From NCBI RefSeq assembly GCF_002159555.1, contig NZ_NFIV01000004.1, positions 62,001-126,000 on the forward strand: 64,000 bases of DNA, in the 5' to 3' direction. The position numbers were made by a program, and so were the translations under genes. Source of the stretch: Muribaculum sp. An289. Its GTDB lineage: Bacteria; Bacteroidota; Bacteroidia; Bacteroidales; UBA932. Shown here piece by piece: positions 18,561 through 26,505 of the stretch (position 1 is the first letter of the stretch; each line of letters opens with the position of its first letter). Below the pieces are notes generated by a model. That model was not told the origin of the DNA, searched no databases, and saw only the letters and a program-made list of their open reading frames with translations.

Positions 18561-18667
18561 AAACACTAAGAATCCCTGTCCTGATCGGGGACGGGGATTC
18601 TTGTTGCATGGCGTACGTTTCGTATGGGCGCTTCAATCGGGCGGACAGTCCGTATAGTATTGACGGT

Positions 18668-20047
18668 CTACCGGAAATAATATTTTATCTCATAGTCCTT
18701 TTCCATCGAGACGGCCTTTTTGCTTTGCAGCATTTTCGGGACAGTAATGGTGTATTCTTCCCTGTTGCCGTAATCGAAATTACTGTTCAGCAGTATGATG
18801 TATGTCATTTCGTCTTTCCAGTATGAATGGATTATGAAATCTTCATCCTGCATTATGTCCACACTGTTGGTGAACATAGGCTCGGAAAACTTGATTTCTA
18901 TGTAGTCCAATGCCTTGTATCCGGCCAGGTCGGTTCCTGGAACAGGGTATACGTATGTAATGTAAGGGGCTTGAATGCAGCTTTCTTCCACGAGCCTTGA
19001 AAAGTTGTCGTCATCGAGGACTGTAAAATCAAGGAATTCGCACAGTCTCGGCATGAAATCCCCGAAGCATCCGTACATGCTGCGCGATTCTGAAAAGTTA
19101 TCCGTAAAGCCGATTGAACGCTCCATCCAGAACAGTCCCCTGAGCCTGTCCATCATGAGCAGGTAAGGGATATCCTTTTCTGAGAGCGGGTGGTCCTTTA
19201 CGTACATTGCCACGGCGAGTTCGGTGAGCCAGTCCTCATAAAGGCTTTTAGCGGAAGGGTATCGTGCATCGGAATATATCCCTTTCCATTCTTCCGCATT
19301 GAATATCTTCTCCATGGCCTTCTCGGCCTGCGGCCAGAAACCGTCCAGTCGGGCAACGTAAGGATGGCAGATTTCGTGCAGGAGGCATTCGTACAGAGGT
19401 GCCGACGGGTAGACCGAAATCACCACCGAAATCCCGTTCTTGTCCTTGAAGTATGCCGGTTCGGAATATATGACATTGTCTTCTTTTCCGTTGTCGGTAA
19501 TATAGATTGTGATGTCTTCCCGTGTGCCGAAGAAATATCCGAACCAGGCGAAATCGATTCTGTCGGCAGTACGGCTGACATTCTCTATGGCCGTTGCGTA
19601 GGTCTCTTCATTGGCTTTCAGATAGTTTTCGAAGCCGTCCCTGTGGTTGCGGTAGAAAGTGTCGATGAGTTTTACAAATTTCTTGAAATTGTTTTCGTTC
19701 CATACGCTCTCCGGTCCGTTTCCGTCTTTTGGCAATTTTCCGGAAATCCGTGAGCCGTTGAGGGTGATGTATGTGGAAACGGCGATGATGTCGGAATAGG
19801 TAAGTCCGTTGTTTTCAATCATCTCCCTTACGAAAGCCACGGCTTCGTCGTCTCTTTCCTGATACGGCAGCCATTCTTCCATCAGTTCGGTATACCTGAT
19901 TTGCGGGTTGTCTGAGATTTGTGCGGCCGCATATACGGCTCCTAACAGTTCGATTTTCTTGTCGACTCCGACTTTTGCCTGTCCGAAGCACAGCAGCGGG
20001 AACATGAGCAGGGACAGGGATGCTAAAATTAATTTATCCGATTTCAT
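18668..20047 (-). CDS. Secreted DUF4932-like protein with HEICH motif
   Basis: 459 residues with a signal peptide ending near CFGQA (residue 24). Third member of the family in this window, more divergent from the pair at 9821-12998, but sharing the opening VDKKIELLGAVYA, the FAWFGYFFG block, LLHEICHPY (HExxH at 224-228) and EDWLTELAVAMY. Retained zinc motif suggests an active metallopeptidase. A C-terminal part with YIEIKFSEPMFTNSVDI resembles a bacterial Ig-like sandwich also present in the other two. Transcribed away from 20143 from its own promoter box at 20092-20099. Confidence 0.75.
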   Translation of the reverse strand: MKSDKLILASLSLLMFPLLCFGQAKVGVDKKIELLGAVYAAAQISDNPQIRYTELMEEWLPYQERDDEAVAFVREMIENNGLTYSDIIAVSTYITLNGSRISGKLPKDGNGPESVWNENNFKKFVKLIDTFYRNHRDGFENYLKANEETYATAIENVSRTADRIDFAWFGYFFGTREDITIYITDNGKEDNVIYSEPAYFKDKNGISVVISVYPSAPLYECLLHEICHPYVARLDGFWPQAEKAMEKIFNAEEWKGIYSDARYPSAKSLYEDWLTELAVAMYVKDHPLSEKDIPYLLMMDRLRGLFWMERSIGFTDNFSESRSMYGCFGDFMPRLCEFLDFTVLDDDNFSRLVEESCIQAPYITYVYPVPGTDLAGYKALDYIEIKFSEPMFTNSVDIMQDEDFIIHSYWKDEMTYIILLNSNFDYGNREEYTITVPKMLQSKKAVSMEKDYEIKYYFR

Positions 20048-20091
20048 AATTGTATGTTTTTTGATGATTTATGAACGATTCCGCTGTGTAA

Positions 20092-20099
20092 CAAAAATA
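20092..20099 (-). promoter_or_regulatory. Promoter -7 box for the 18668-20047 gene
   Basis: Minus strand TATTTTTG (TAnnTTTG), 45 bases above the start codon; only 17 bases from the opposite-facing box at 20117. Confidence 0.55.
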
Positions 20100-20116
20100 A
20101 AGCCATAGATTTTCAC

Positions 20117-20124
20117 TAATTTTG
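20117..20124 (+). promoter_or_regulatory. Promoter -7 box that decides the start of the aspartyl protease gene
   Basis: TAATTTTG fits TAnnTTTG. A TTG codon at 20122-20124 opens a longer frame but lies inside this box, so it cannot be the start; ATG at 20143 is correct. Confidence 0.65.
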
Positions 20125-20142
20125 TATGAAAATTTTAAGATT

Positions 20143-21396
20143 ATGAAACCGTTTTTCCGTTCGTCTATTGTTGCAGCGATATCGTTTTTGTCTTTGCTTG
20201 CCACCGTTTCCTGTAGTGGCGGAAAGGAGCCCGCTCGGGAACTTCTTCCCGAAGGGGCCGTGCCTTTCGTGTATTATCTGGACCATATTTATCTGTCTTC
20301 GTTTCTGGAGGACAGTACGGAATGCTGTATCGTTTTCGATACCGGAGCAGGCCTCGGCAGTCTTTACCTGTATCTCGACAGTACTTTCCGCTCTGAATGC
20401 AGACCTGCCTTTCTCGATTCATCGAGGCTCACGATGGCCATTTACGGCGGGGTGGGGGAAGACCGCTACCTTACGAAACTTTACAAGGATTCCACCGTGC
20501 TGGTTTCCGGAGGACTGGAGCTGCCGCACGCCGGTGCCCTGTTCGTAAATCTCAGGGATGTGCTGGGGCGTAGGGCTGACGGAATCGCCGGCATAATGTT
20601 GGACGGAAGCGCATGGGAAATCAACTACGAGAGGCATTATCTGAGAAAACTGGAGCGCGTGCAGGTGGATTCTCTTGGCCTTGAGGGCTTTTCCGCCTTT
20701 CCGATGAAGATTGAGGACGGCCGTCTGCTCGTGTATTGCGACGTGCGTCTTTCCGACGGTGTCTCATCCGGAGGCTGGTTCATTCTCGATACGGGCAGCG
20801 GAAGTTCCATATTCTTTACGGCGGATGAGGCTTCGGCCAAAGGTTTCGGTTCAGCCGGAAAACCGGTATGCCGTTATGTGGGTGGCTCGCGGGGCCTTGG
20901 AGGGGAGACGGTTTCCTGTATCGCCGATGCGGAATATGCGGTTTTCGGAAATGATACTTTGCGGAACATAGAAATCGAGTGGTATGAAGGAAAGAACGGA
21001 GTAATGGCCGGAGGAAGTTATAAGGGCATCATAGGGAATGAATTATTGGAGCGTTACAATGTGGTCCTCGATCTTCTGGATTCATTGATTTACCTACAGC
21101 GCAATCCGGCATACGAAGTTCCCCGGGATGGCAAACCGTGGGGTATCTCATTCGTGGACCGTACCGATATAGGCGATGCGTGGATTGCCAGTGCAATCCG
21201 TGTGGGAGGCCCGGCTGACGAGGCGGGTGTGTCGCCTGGCGATTCGGTGGTGTCCATAAACGGCAAACCGGTCACCGGGCTGGATGTGGAAGAGGTCTAT
21301 GCCGTCATGGACAGCCTTTCCGTGCTCGGCCTCGTGTTGAAGGACTCCCGGGATGTGAAAGACCTGCGGATTGTATGCGGGAATGAAAATCAGTAA
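20143..21396 (+). CDS. Lipoprotein with paired aspartyl-protease lobes and a PDZ domain
   Basis: 417 residues. Lipobox VSC at about residues 23-25. Two retropepsin-like active-site triads are visible: IVFDTGAG (about residue 67) and FILDTGSGSS (about 210), so both lobes needed for catalysis lie in one chain. A PDZ domain closes the protein (GGPADEAGVSPGDSVVSINGKPV, quoted in part). This design occurs widely in Bacteroidota as putative cell-envelope proteases; substrate unknown. The next gene (nitroreductase) begins just past its stop, so they are probably co-transcribed. Confidence 0.85.
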   Translation: MKPFFRSSIVAAISFLSLLATVSCSGGKEPARELLPEGAVPFVYYLDHIYLSSFLEDSTECCIVFDTGAGLGSLYLYLDSTFRSECRPAFLDSSRLTMAIYGGVGEDRYLTKLYKDSTVLVSGGLELPHAGALFVNLRDVLGRRADGIAGIMLDGSAWEINYERHYLRKLERVQVDSLGLEGFSAFPMKIEDGRLLVYCDVRLSDGVSSGGWFILDTGSGSSIFFTADEASAKGFGSAGKPVCRYVGGSRGLGGETVSCIADAEYAVFGNDTLRNIEIEWYEGKNGVMAGGSYKGIIGNELLERYNVVLDLLDSLIYLQRNPAYEVPRDGKPWGISFVDRTDIGDAWIASAIRVGGPADEAGVSPGDSVVSINGKPVTGLDVEEVYAVMDSLSVLGLVLKDSRDVKDLRIVCGNENQ

Positions 21397-21409
21397 AAGT
21401 TTTGAAAAT

Positions 21410-22147
21410 ATGAAAACATTCGGTGAAAGAAGGAGTATAAGGAAATATCAGTCGCGGCCGGTTTCCGGAAAATTGATAGAGGATATTGCCGCGGAGGCAT
21501 CGCGTGCGGCCACCATGGGCAATATGCAGCTGTACAGCCTTGTGATCACCTCCGATCCGGAGGTCAAGGCCCGCCTTGCCGAAGCCCACCATCACCAGCC
21601 GATGGTCGTCGAGGCACCGGCGGTGCTTACTTTCTGTGCCGACTTCAACCGTTTCTGCAAATGGTGCATATTCCGGGATGCGGTTCCGGGCTATGGCAAT
21701 TTTGTGTCTTTTTTCAATGCCGCTACCGATGCTATGCTTTTTGCGCAGGCGTTCTGTACCCTTGCCGAGGAAAAAGGGCTCGGGACTTGCGTGATAGGCA
21801 CCACGGTGGACAATCCGCAGATGATTATCGACATTCTCGGGCTTCCACGCCTCGTCTTTCCCGTGCTTACCGTGACCCTCGGTTATCCCGACGAGTGTCC
21901 TGAGCAGACCGACAGGCTGCCGGTACAAGGCATTGTCCATCATGACAGGTACGCTGATTATCCGAAAGATGCAATCGACAGGATATATGCCGCAAAAGAG
22001 GCTCTGCCCGAAAGCAGGTATTTCGTTTCCCTGAACGGTACGGACAATCTTGCCCAGGTCTTTACGCGATTCCGTTTTACCGAAAAGGACAACCTTTCAA
22101 TGTCGGAAAAAATGATTACGGCCCTGAAAAAGCAAGGATTTATTTAA
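21410..22147 (+). CDS. Nitroreductase family FMN oxidoreductase
   Basis: 245 residues from ATG 21410. The opening GERRSIRKYQSRPVSGKLI is the conserved FMN-phosphate-binding start of the NfsA/NfnB-like fold; GLGTCVIGTTV near residue 135 is the second FMN-contact block. Alternative ATG at 21383 would overlap the protease gene by 14 bases and add residues before the conserved core, so the later start is preferred. Cytoplasmic: no signal peptide. Likely NAD(P)H-dependent reduction of nitro compounds or quinones; true substrate unknown. A second, lipid-anchored nitroreductase lies at 22906. Confidence 0.85.
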   Translation: MKTFGERRSIRKYQSRPVSGKLIEDIAAEASRAATMGNMQLYSLVITSDPEVKARLAEAHHHQPMVVEAPAVLTFCADFNRFCKWCIFRDAVPGYGNFVSFFNAATDAMLFAQAFCTLAEEKGLGTCVIGTTVDNPQMIIDILGLPRLVFPVLTVTLGYPDECPEQTDRLPVQGIVHHDRYADYPKDAIDRIYAAKEALPESRYFVSLNGTDNLAQVFTRFRFTEKDNLSMSEKMITALKKQGFI

Positions 22148-22150
22148 ACT

Positions 22151-22430
22151 TCATTTGTCGGAGTAGTGGCCTTTCAGTGAAATGACAAATACGGTAACTT
22201 CGTTTTCCTCAATCTTGTAAATGAGTCGGGAGCCTTTGTCTATACGCCTGCTCCAGAGGCCTTGTAGATTGCCTCTGAGTTGTTCCACTTGTCCTGTCCC
22301 TGTTGTTGGGTGCGACTGTAGCTCTTCGAATAATGATACGATTTTAATCAGAACTTTTTTTCTGTCCCGATTTTTGCCATTCCTTTAGGTGCTTTTCGGC
22401 TTCTGGCATCAGTATTAGTTTGTATTTCAA
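22151..22430 (-). pseudogene. yoeB: YoeB-family mRNA interferase toxin, one-base frameshift in an A7 run
   Basis: The toxin cleaves ribosome-bound mRNA. From TTG 22428-22430 the frame reads KYKLILMPEAEKHLKEWQKSG, then breaks in a run of seven A on the minus strand (seven T at about 22355-22361). With six A it continues to LWSRRIDKGSRLIYKIEEN and ends GHYSDK at 22151. All YoeB landmarks are there: the WSRRI-x4-RLIY core and the C-terminal His-Tyr pair. The TTG lies 2 bases past the antitoxin stop. Either a recently inactivated toxin, a slippage-controlled one, or a base-calling error in a homopolymer. Confidence 0.8.
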
Positions 22431-22432
22431 TG

Positions 22433-22735
22433 TTATAAGCCGAGAGATGTTTTGATTTCATCTATAGTGTATTCCTTGCCTTTGTTTTCTTTTAATTCGT
22501 TCATGCCCTTTGCTATGGATTTAATGTTTTCAATATCATCGAACCATTTGTCACCTGAAGGGGAAGGATTTTCGTTTACTTCTATTTTTATGCTGTCCGC
22601 TTTGGATATGAGTATTTGCTCTATGTACGCTTTAAGGCTTTTGCCTTGGGAAATGGCCATGAAAGACAATTTTTGCCATGTGTTTACGGGCAAATCGATA
22701 TTTTTTCTTTTTATTTCTGTATTCATCGTATTCAT
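22433..22735 (-). CDS. Antitoxin partner of the YoeB-like toxin (ribbon-helix-helix-like)
   Basis: 100 residues (97 if MNTEIK is the start). N-terminal KNIDLPVNTWQKLSFMA followed by a helix-rich stretch resembles ribbon-helix-helix DNA-binding proteins; the acidic C-terminal half (DIENIKSIAKGMNELKENKG) would wrap the toxin. It precedes the toxin gene by 2 bases, the usual antitoxin-first order. Different from the Phd/YefM fold that normally pairs with YoeB, as far as can be judged by eye. Intact, while the toxin is not, which is the only viable direction of decay. Confidence 0.75.
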   Translation of the reverse strand: MNTMNTEIKRKNIDLPVNTWQKLSFMAISQGKSLKAYIEQILISKADSIKIEVNENPSPSGDKWFDDIENIKSIAKGMNELKENKGKEYTIDEIKTSLGL

Positions 22736-22748
22736 TTCAATTTTTTTG

Positions 22749-22796
22749 CAAAAGTATATATAAAATATATTATATACAAAAATATATCATATATTG
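22749..22796 (-). promoter_or_regulatory. Antitoxin promoter with AT-rich inverted repeat operator
   Basis: Minus-strand TACTTTTG (22749-22756) is a -7 box 14 bases above the antitoxin start. The next 40 bases consist of ATATA/TATAT inverted runs (GTATATA...TATATAC), as expected for autoregulation by the antitoxin-toxin complex. Confidence 0.5.
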
Positions 22797-22876
22797 TTTG
22801 AGTGTCATTGTATGTCCGTGTTATCCGTCCAATGATTTTTACAGGCAATCAGTTTAAAATACTGTCTAAAATTTAT

Positions 22877-22884
22877 TAATTTTG
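22877..22884 (+). promoter_or_regulatory. Promoter -7 box for the 22906 nitroreductase
   Basis: TAATTTTG, 21 bases above the ATG; matches TAnnTTTG. Confidence 0.6.
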
Positions 22885-22905
22885 CTCCGATAAATATTAA
22901 TCGTT

Positions 22906-23550
22906 ATGAAGAAAATTTTTATTTTATTGTCTATGGCTTTAGTACTTCCGGTAATGTCGTGTAAGGAAAACACCCCGGCTTCCGATGCCGTGTCCGGGGC
23001 TTATGAAAATCCAGTGGTGGAGGCGATTATGGAAAGGCGCAGTGTCCGCAAATATCAGGACAGGCCTGTAGAGCGCGATTTGCTCATGCGTATCGCCGAA
23101 TGCGGCATCAATGCACCTAATGCCATGAACGCCCAGCAATGGGAAGTGCGCATCGTGGACAACAAGGAATGGATTCAGGGAATGAGCGACCTCCAGCTGT
23201 CGATGATGGATCCCCAGATGGTGGCCCAGATGAAGTCTGATCCGTCGTTCCGAAACGCTTTCCGCAACGGGACAGCATTGTTCGTCGTGGCTGTGAAACC
23301 GAGTCCGATGACTTTCATAGATGCGGGGCTCATGGGAGAAAACATCATGCTTGCGGCACATTCATTCGGACTTGGCACCTGCTGCCTCGGTTCGTCCGCA
23401 AGGTTCCTTAACACTCCAGAAGCTGCCGAATGGTTGAAGGCCCTTCAGTTCAGCGAGGGATACGAAGTCCAGTATATCATTGCCGTTGGCTATCCTGACG
23501 AGCGGCCTCAGGCAAAACCGCGCAACAAGGAAGTAATCAGATTCATTTGA
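22906..23550 (+). CDS. Lipid-anchored nitroreductase family protein
   Basis: 214 residues. Signal peptide with lipobox VMSC (Cys19), so the enzyme is predicted to be on the periplasmic or outer face, which is unusual for nitroreductases but seen in Bacteroidota. The mature part has RRSVRKYQDRPVERDLL (FMN phosphate site), NAPNAMNAQQWEVRIV (second block) and GLGTCCLGSS. Its stop overlaps the start of the ZIP gene (TGATG), so the two are translationally coupled. Possibly exported folded or acquiring flavin outside; not determinable here. Confidence 0.85.
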   Translation: MKKIFILLSMALVLPVMSCKENTPASDAVSGAYENPVVEAIMERRSVRKYQDRPVERDLLMRIAECGINAPNAMNAQQWEVRIVDNKEWIQGMSDLQLSMMDPQMVAQMKSDPSFRNAFRNGTALFVVAVKPSPMTFIDAGLMGENIMLAAHSFGLGTCCLGSSARFLNTPEAAEWLKALQFSEGYEVQYIIAVGYPDERPQAKPRNKEVIRFI

Positions 23551-24344
23551 TGAGCCAGTTCTTCCTTGCCCTTTCAATGACGATGATAGCCGGCCTGTCC
23601 ACACTGATAGGCTGGCTGATTTCGATTGTCCCCATATCGTCGGGGGAAAAGGGGGAAGGGCGCAGGAAGAAATTCCTTGCATTTTCTCTCGGGCTTTCGG
23701 CGGGTGTCATGGTCTATATTTCTTTTATGGAACTGATGCCTTCTGCGCTCGGTCTTATTTCGCCCCTCTACGGCGATGGTTCCAAGGTTGACGACATCAT
23801 TGTGTCCCTTGCGTTTTTCGGAGGCATAGGACTCTGTGCCCTGATAGACCGCCTCGTTCCTTCGGAGGAAAACCCGCATGAGATTGCACATGAGAAAAAA
23901 CTCAAGAAAGTAGGCGTAGCCACGGCGATTGCTATAACGATACACAATTTTCCTGAAGGAATCGCCACCTTCGTCACATCCTTCCAGGATTCCTCGCTTG
24001 CGATGGCGATAGCTGTAGCCATCGCCATCCACAATATCCCCGAGGGCATTGCGGTTTCGATGCCGATATACCAGGCGACGGGAAGCAGGAAAAAAGCCTT
24101 TTCCTATACATTGATTTCCGGCCTTGCCGAACCGCTCGGTGCAGTGCTGGCGTTTTCGATACTCATGCCTTTTATCTCGCCGATGCTTCTCGGCTGTACA
24201 TACGCGGCGGTGAGCGGAATCATGGTGTTCATTTCCTTCGATGAGCTGCTTCCGGCCGCACACGAATTCGGGGAACATCACATTTCCATTCTCGGCCTTG
24301 TTTCCGGAATGGCCGTCATGGCTTTCAGCTTGATTCTATTATAA
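23550..24344 (+). CDS. ZIP-family divalent metal transporter
   Basis: 264 residues, about eight hydrophobic segments. The two metal-binding signatures of ZIP helices IV and V are clear: HNFPEG (132-137) and HNIPEG (161-166). This motif pair and length correspond to the ZupT/GufA type, which imports zinc and other divalent metals. ATG 23550 overlaps the preceding stop; a TTG three bases earlier is less likely. The linker between helices III and IV (ENPHEIAHEKKLKK) is short and contains two His. Convergent with the next gene; no terminator is obvious in the 65-base gap. Confidence 0.9.
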   Translation: MSQFFLALSMTMIAGLSTLIGWLISIVPISSGEKGEGRRKKFLAFSLGLSAGVMVYISFMELMPSALGLISPLYGDGSKVDDIIVSLAFFGGIGLCALIDRLVPSEENPHEIAHEKKLKKVGVATAIAITIHNFPEGIATFVTSFQDSSLAMAIAVAIAIHNIPEGIAVSMPIYQATGSRKKAFSYTLISGLAEPLGAVLAFSILMPFISPMLLGCTYAAVSGIMVFISFDELLPAAHEFGEHHISILGLVSGMAVMAFSLILL

Positions 24345-24409
24345 CCATCGCGCACACAAATCGGCCTTGCAGTGCATTCTGGACGGGGTGCGTGTGCTCG
24401 GTGCTACCG

Positions 24410-24937
24410 TTATCTATCGAAAAATCGGCTTTTCCCCGAGCATGACAGCGGTATCGCCAGGATATAGCAGGCCCCGGGCATCATTCCCAGTGAGCGGGCT
24501 GCCACTCCGGCCGAGAACATCACCCTGTTGTCCACCCGGTTGTCTGCCGCTACCGAGACTGCCGAGCCAACAGCTATGCCGAGGTCGTTGGAGTTGAATA
24601 TGCATGGCGTGTCCGGCGAATCAGAGCATTTTATAGTGCAGGTGGGAAAGCCGCAGTAGCCGCAATCGAGGCCGAGAGGCTTGTTTTCCGTGCCTATGAG
24701 CACTACCGCTTCCGAGGCTGCCACGCAACCGGCATCGCGGACGAAGAACGCCTGTCCTGTCTTTTCCCCGATTCTTTCCATTTCGGCGGAAAGCCTTGCA
24801 AGGTCTTCTCCCGTTACCGTCGCTATATGCAGGTTGTCAGTACCCCTTGCTTTTGGGGCGGTACGTGCCGCGACCATCATTTTCTCAGCCACGGCTTCCA
24901 GAGTCGTGCGGCGTTTTGCTTTTTCGTCAATTATCAT
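24410..24937 (-). CDS. DUF2148 ferredoxin-like protein
   Basis: 175 residues, cytoplasmic. A Cys-rich segment, CGYCGFPTC (92-100) with further Cys104 and Cys112, could bind an iron-sulfur cluster; the family is annotated as ferredoxin-domain containing but its reaction is not known. The start overlaps the end of the MATE gene by 11 bases, so translation is coupled to it. No sign of truncation. Confidence 0.8.
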   Translation of the reverse strand: MIIDEKAKRRTTLEAVAEKMMVAARTAPKARGTDNLHIATVTGEDLARLSAEMERIGEKTGQAFFVRDAGCVAASEAVVLIGTENKPLGLDCGYCGFPTCTIKCSDSPDTPCIFNSNDLGIAVGSAVSVAADNRVDNRVMFSAGVAARSLGMMPGACYILAIPLSCSGKSRFFDR

Positions 24938-26300
24938 TTCCCGGTTCCTTTTGAGCGTTTAGTGTGATTTTCATATATGTTTTCCTGTATGTCAGGTAGT
25001 AAAATATCCCGGCGAAGGTGAGCGATACCGGATATCCGAACCATATTCCCTGCAATCCCATGCCGAGTGGGAAGGCAAACACATAACTTGCCGGAATCGA
25101 TATTATGAAGTATGATACGAAGGCGATTGGTAGTATCGGCTTTACTCGCTGTAGTCCCCTGAGCGCATTGGCGTATGCGATTTGAAGCCCGTCTCCGAAT
25201 TGGTAAAGCAGGAAAGGCAGGGCGAGGGTGGCGGCCATCGCCGCTACGGCAGGCGATTCGGTAAACAGGGATGTGAGCGGTTTCAGGAAAACGATTACGC
25301 TTCCTGCGCAGATTACCGTCATCCCCAATATTGAAATGTATGCCGCACGGGCGGTAAGGGCCACTTCCCTGTGCATTTTCCTCCCGTTGAAACTGCTTAT
25401 CATTATGGCCGATGCGCTTGCAAGGGCAATGTAAAGCATGTAGCATATCTGTGAAATTGTTACCATTACCTGGTGGGCGGCCAGTTCCATGGTTCCGAGC
25501 ATGCCTACAAAGATGACTATCAGTGAGAATGAAGCCGTCTCCATGCCCATTTGCAGGCCTATCGGCGTACCGAGCCTCGCGACGTTTTTCAGCATTCCCC
25601 TGCCGATGGCCTTGTCCCTGTAACCGGCGACATATTCTTTCATTGTCTTGTTGAAAAATACGTATCCTGCCATTGCTGCTACTGTGAAAATCCTTGAAAC
25701 CAGAGTGCTTATGCCGGCTCCGAGTAGGCCCATTTCCGGAAATCCTGCCTTACCGTATATCAGAACGTAATTGCCTGCTATATTCATCACGTTGCTCGTG
25801 ATTATGACGACCATGGACACTTTTGTTCTGGTAAGCCCGTCGGTGAATTGCTTGAACGCATTGAAAATGTATGTGCAGAGTATTGATGCCGAAACGACTA
25901 TGAAATACGGCCTGATAAGCGGAAGCAGTTCATCCGGCTGCCCCATGTTGCCGAGGTTGAAATACAGTATGAGCATTACCGCGAATACGATGGCGGAGAG
26001 TATCCCGTTGGACTTCAGTCCGTTTCTTAACAATGCCCCGGCGCGGCGCCTGTCTGCCTTGCCCTCGGCTTCGCTGACGAGGGGCGTGAGCCCCAAGGAA
26101 AAACCGAGTCCGGTCACGACCAGAATCATGGTAAGGTTGTTCACAAAAGAAGCGGCCGCGAGTTCTTCCACTCCGTAATGTCCCACCATGAACGTATCGG
26201 CAAAGGATACGAACACGACCCCGAGCTGTCCTATGACAATCGGTCCCGCAAGCGAGAGCAGGCGTTTGAGTATGGTTTGTAAAGTCACTTTGTTTTCCAT
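24927..26300 (-). CDS. MATE-family multidrug/cation antiporter
   Basis: 457 residues with twelve hydrophobic segments in two homologous halves. GPIVIGQLGVVFVSFADTFM near the start and the MLGTMELAAHQVMVTI block in the second half are typical of MATE/DinF exporters. The open frame continues upstream to 26663 but these extra 121 residues lack any family similarity and pass through the promoter box at 26306-26313; ATG 26298-26300 is the family start. That leaves an almost leaderless mRNA. Substrate unknown. Confidence 0.9.
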   Translation of the reverse strand: MENKVTLQTILKRLLSLAGPIVIGQLGVVFVSFADTFMVGHYGVEELAAASFVNNLTMILVVTGLGFSLGLTPLVSEAEGKADRRRAGALLRNGLKSNGILSAIVFAVMLILYFNLGNMGQPDELLPLIRPYFIVVSASILCTYIFNAFKQFTDGLTRTKVSMVVIITSNVMNIAGNYVLIYGKAGFPEMGLLGAGISTLVSRIFTVAAMAGYVFFNKTMKEYVAGYRDKAIGRGMLKNVARLGTPIGLQMGMETASFSLIVIFVGMLGTMELAAHQVMVTISQICYMLYIALASASAIMISSFNGRKMHREVALTARAAYISILGMTVICAGSVIVFLKPLTSLFTESPAVAAMAATLALPFLLYQFGDGLQIAYANALRGLQRVKPILPIAFVSYFIISIPASYVFAFPLGMGLQGIWFGYPVSLTFAGIFYYLTYRKTYMKITLNAQKEPGNDN

Positions 26301-26305
26301 GGCCG

Positions 26306-26313
26306 CAAAGATA
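26306..26313 (-). promoter_or_regulatory. Promoter -7 box directly above the MATE start
   Basis: Minus strand TATCTTTG then five bases then ATG. If transcription starts at the usual distance the message has essentially no leader. Confidence 0.55.
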
Positions 26314-26384
26314 TTCAGTATTTTCGAAAAAAAAGTTAATTTTGTGCGGGCAAGTTGAATCCTGTCCGGTAATGGAACAGCTTC

Positions 26385-26443
26385 CCAAAGTGCCAACACT
26401 AATGATTCAAAGAGCCAAAATGACACTTTGAATTGCACTTTGG
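26385..26443. other. Nested inverted repeat between the MATE and DUF362 genes
   Basis: Outer pair CCAAAGTGC (26385-26393) / GCACTTTGG (26435-26443) and inner pair TTCAAAG (26406-26412) / CTTTGAA (26426-26432). Both are perfect and concentric within a 205-base divergent spacer, 62 bases above the DUF362 start. Could be an operator or a 5' leader structure. Confidence 0.55.
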
Positions 26444-26505
26444 ATGAGATTGCCTTATTGAATGGGTTGTCAAAATATAAATTAAAATCATGAAATTCAT
26501 CACTT

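Noticed and set aside
20122-20142. TTG start for the aspartyl protease lipoprotein
   Set aside because: The TTG lies within the TAATTTTG promoter box; ATG 20143 gives a normal lipoprotein signal.
22340-22370. Programmed ribosomal frameshift in yoeB
   Set aside because: No stimulatory structure or Shine-Dalgarno-like element was seen near the A7 run; kept as one possible explanation but not claimed.
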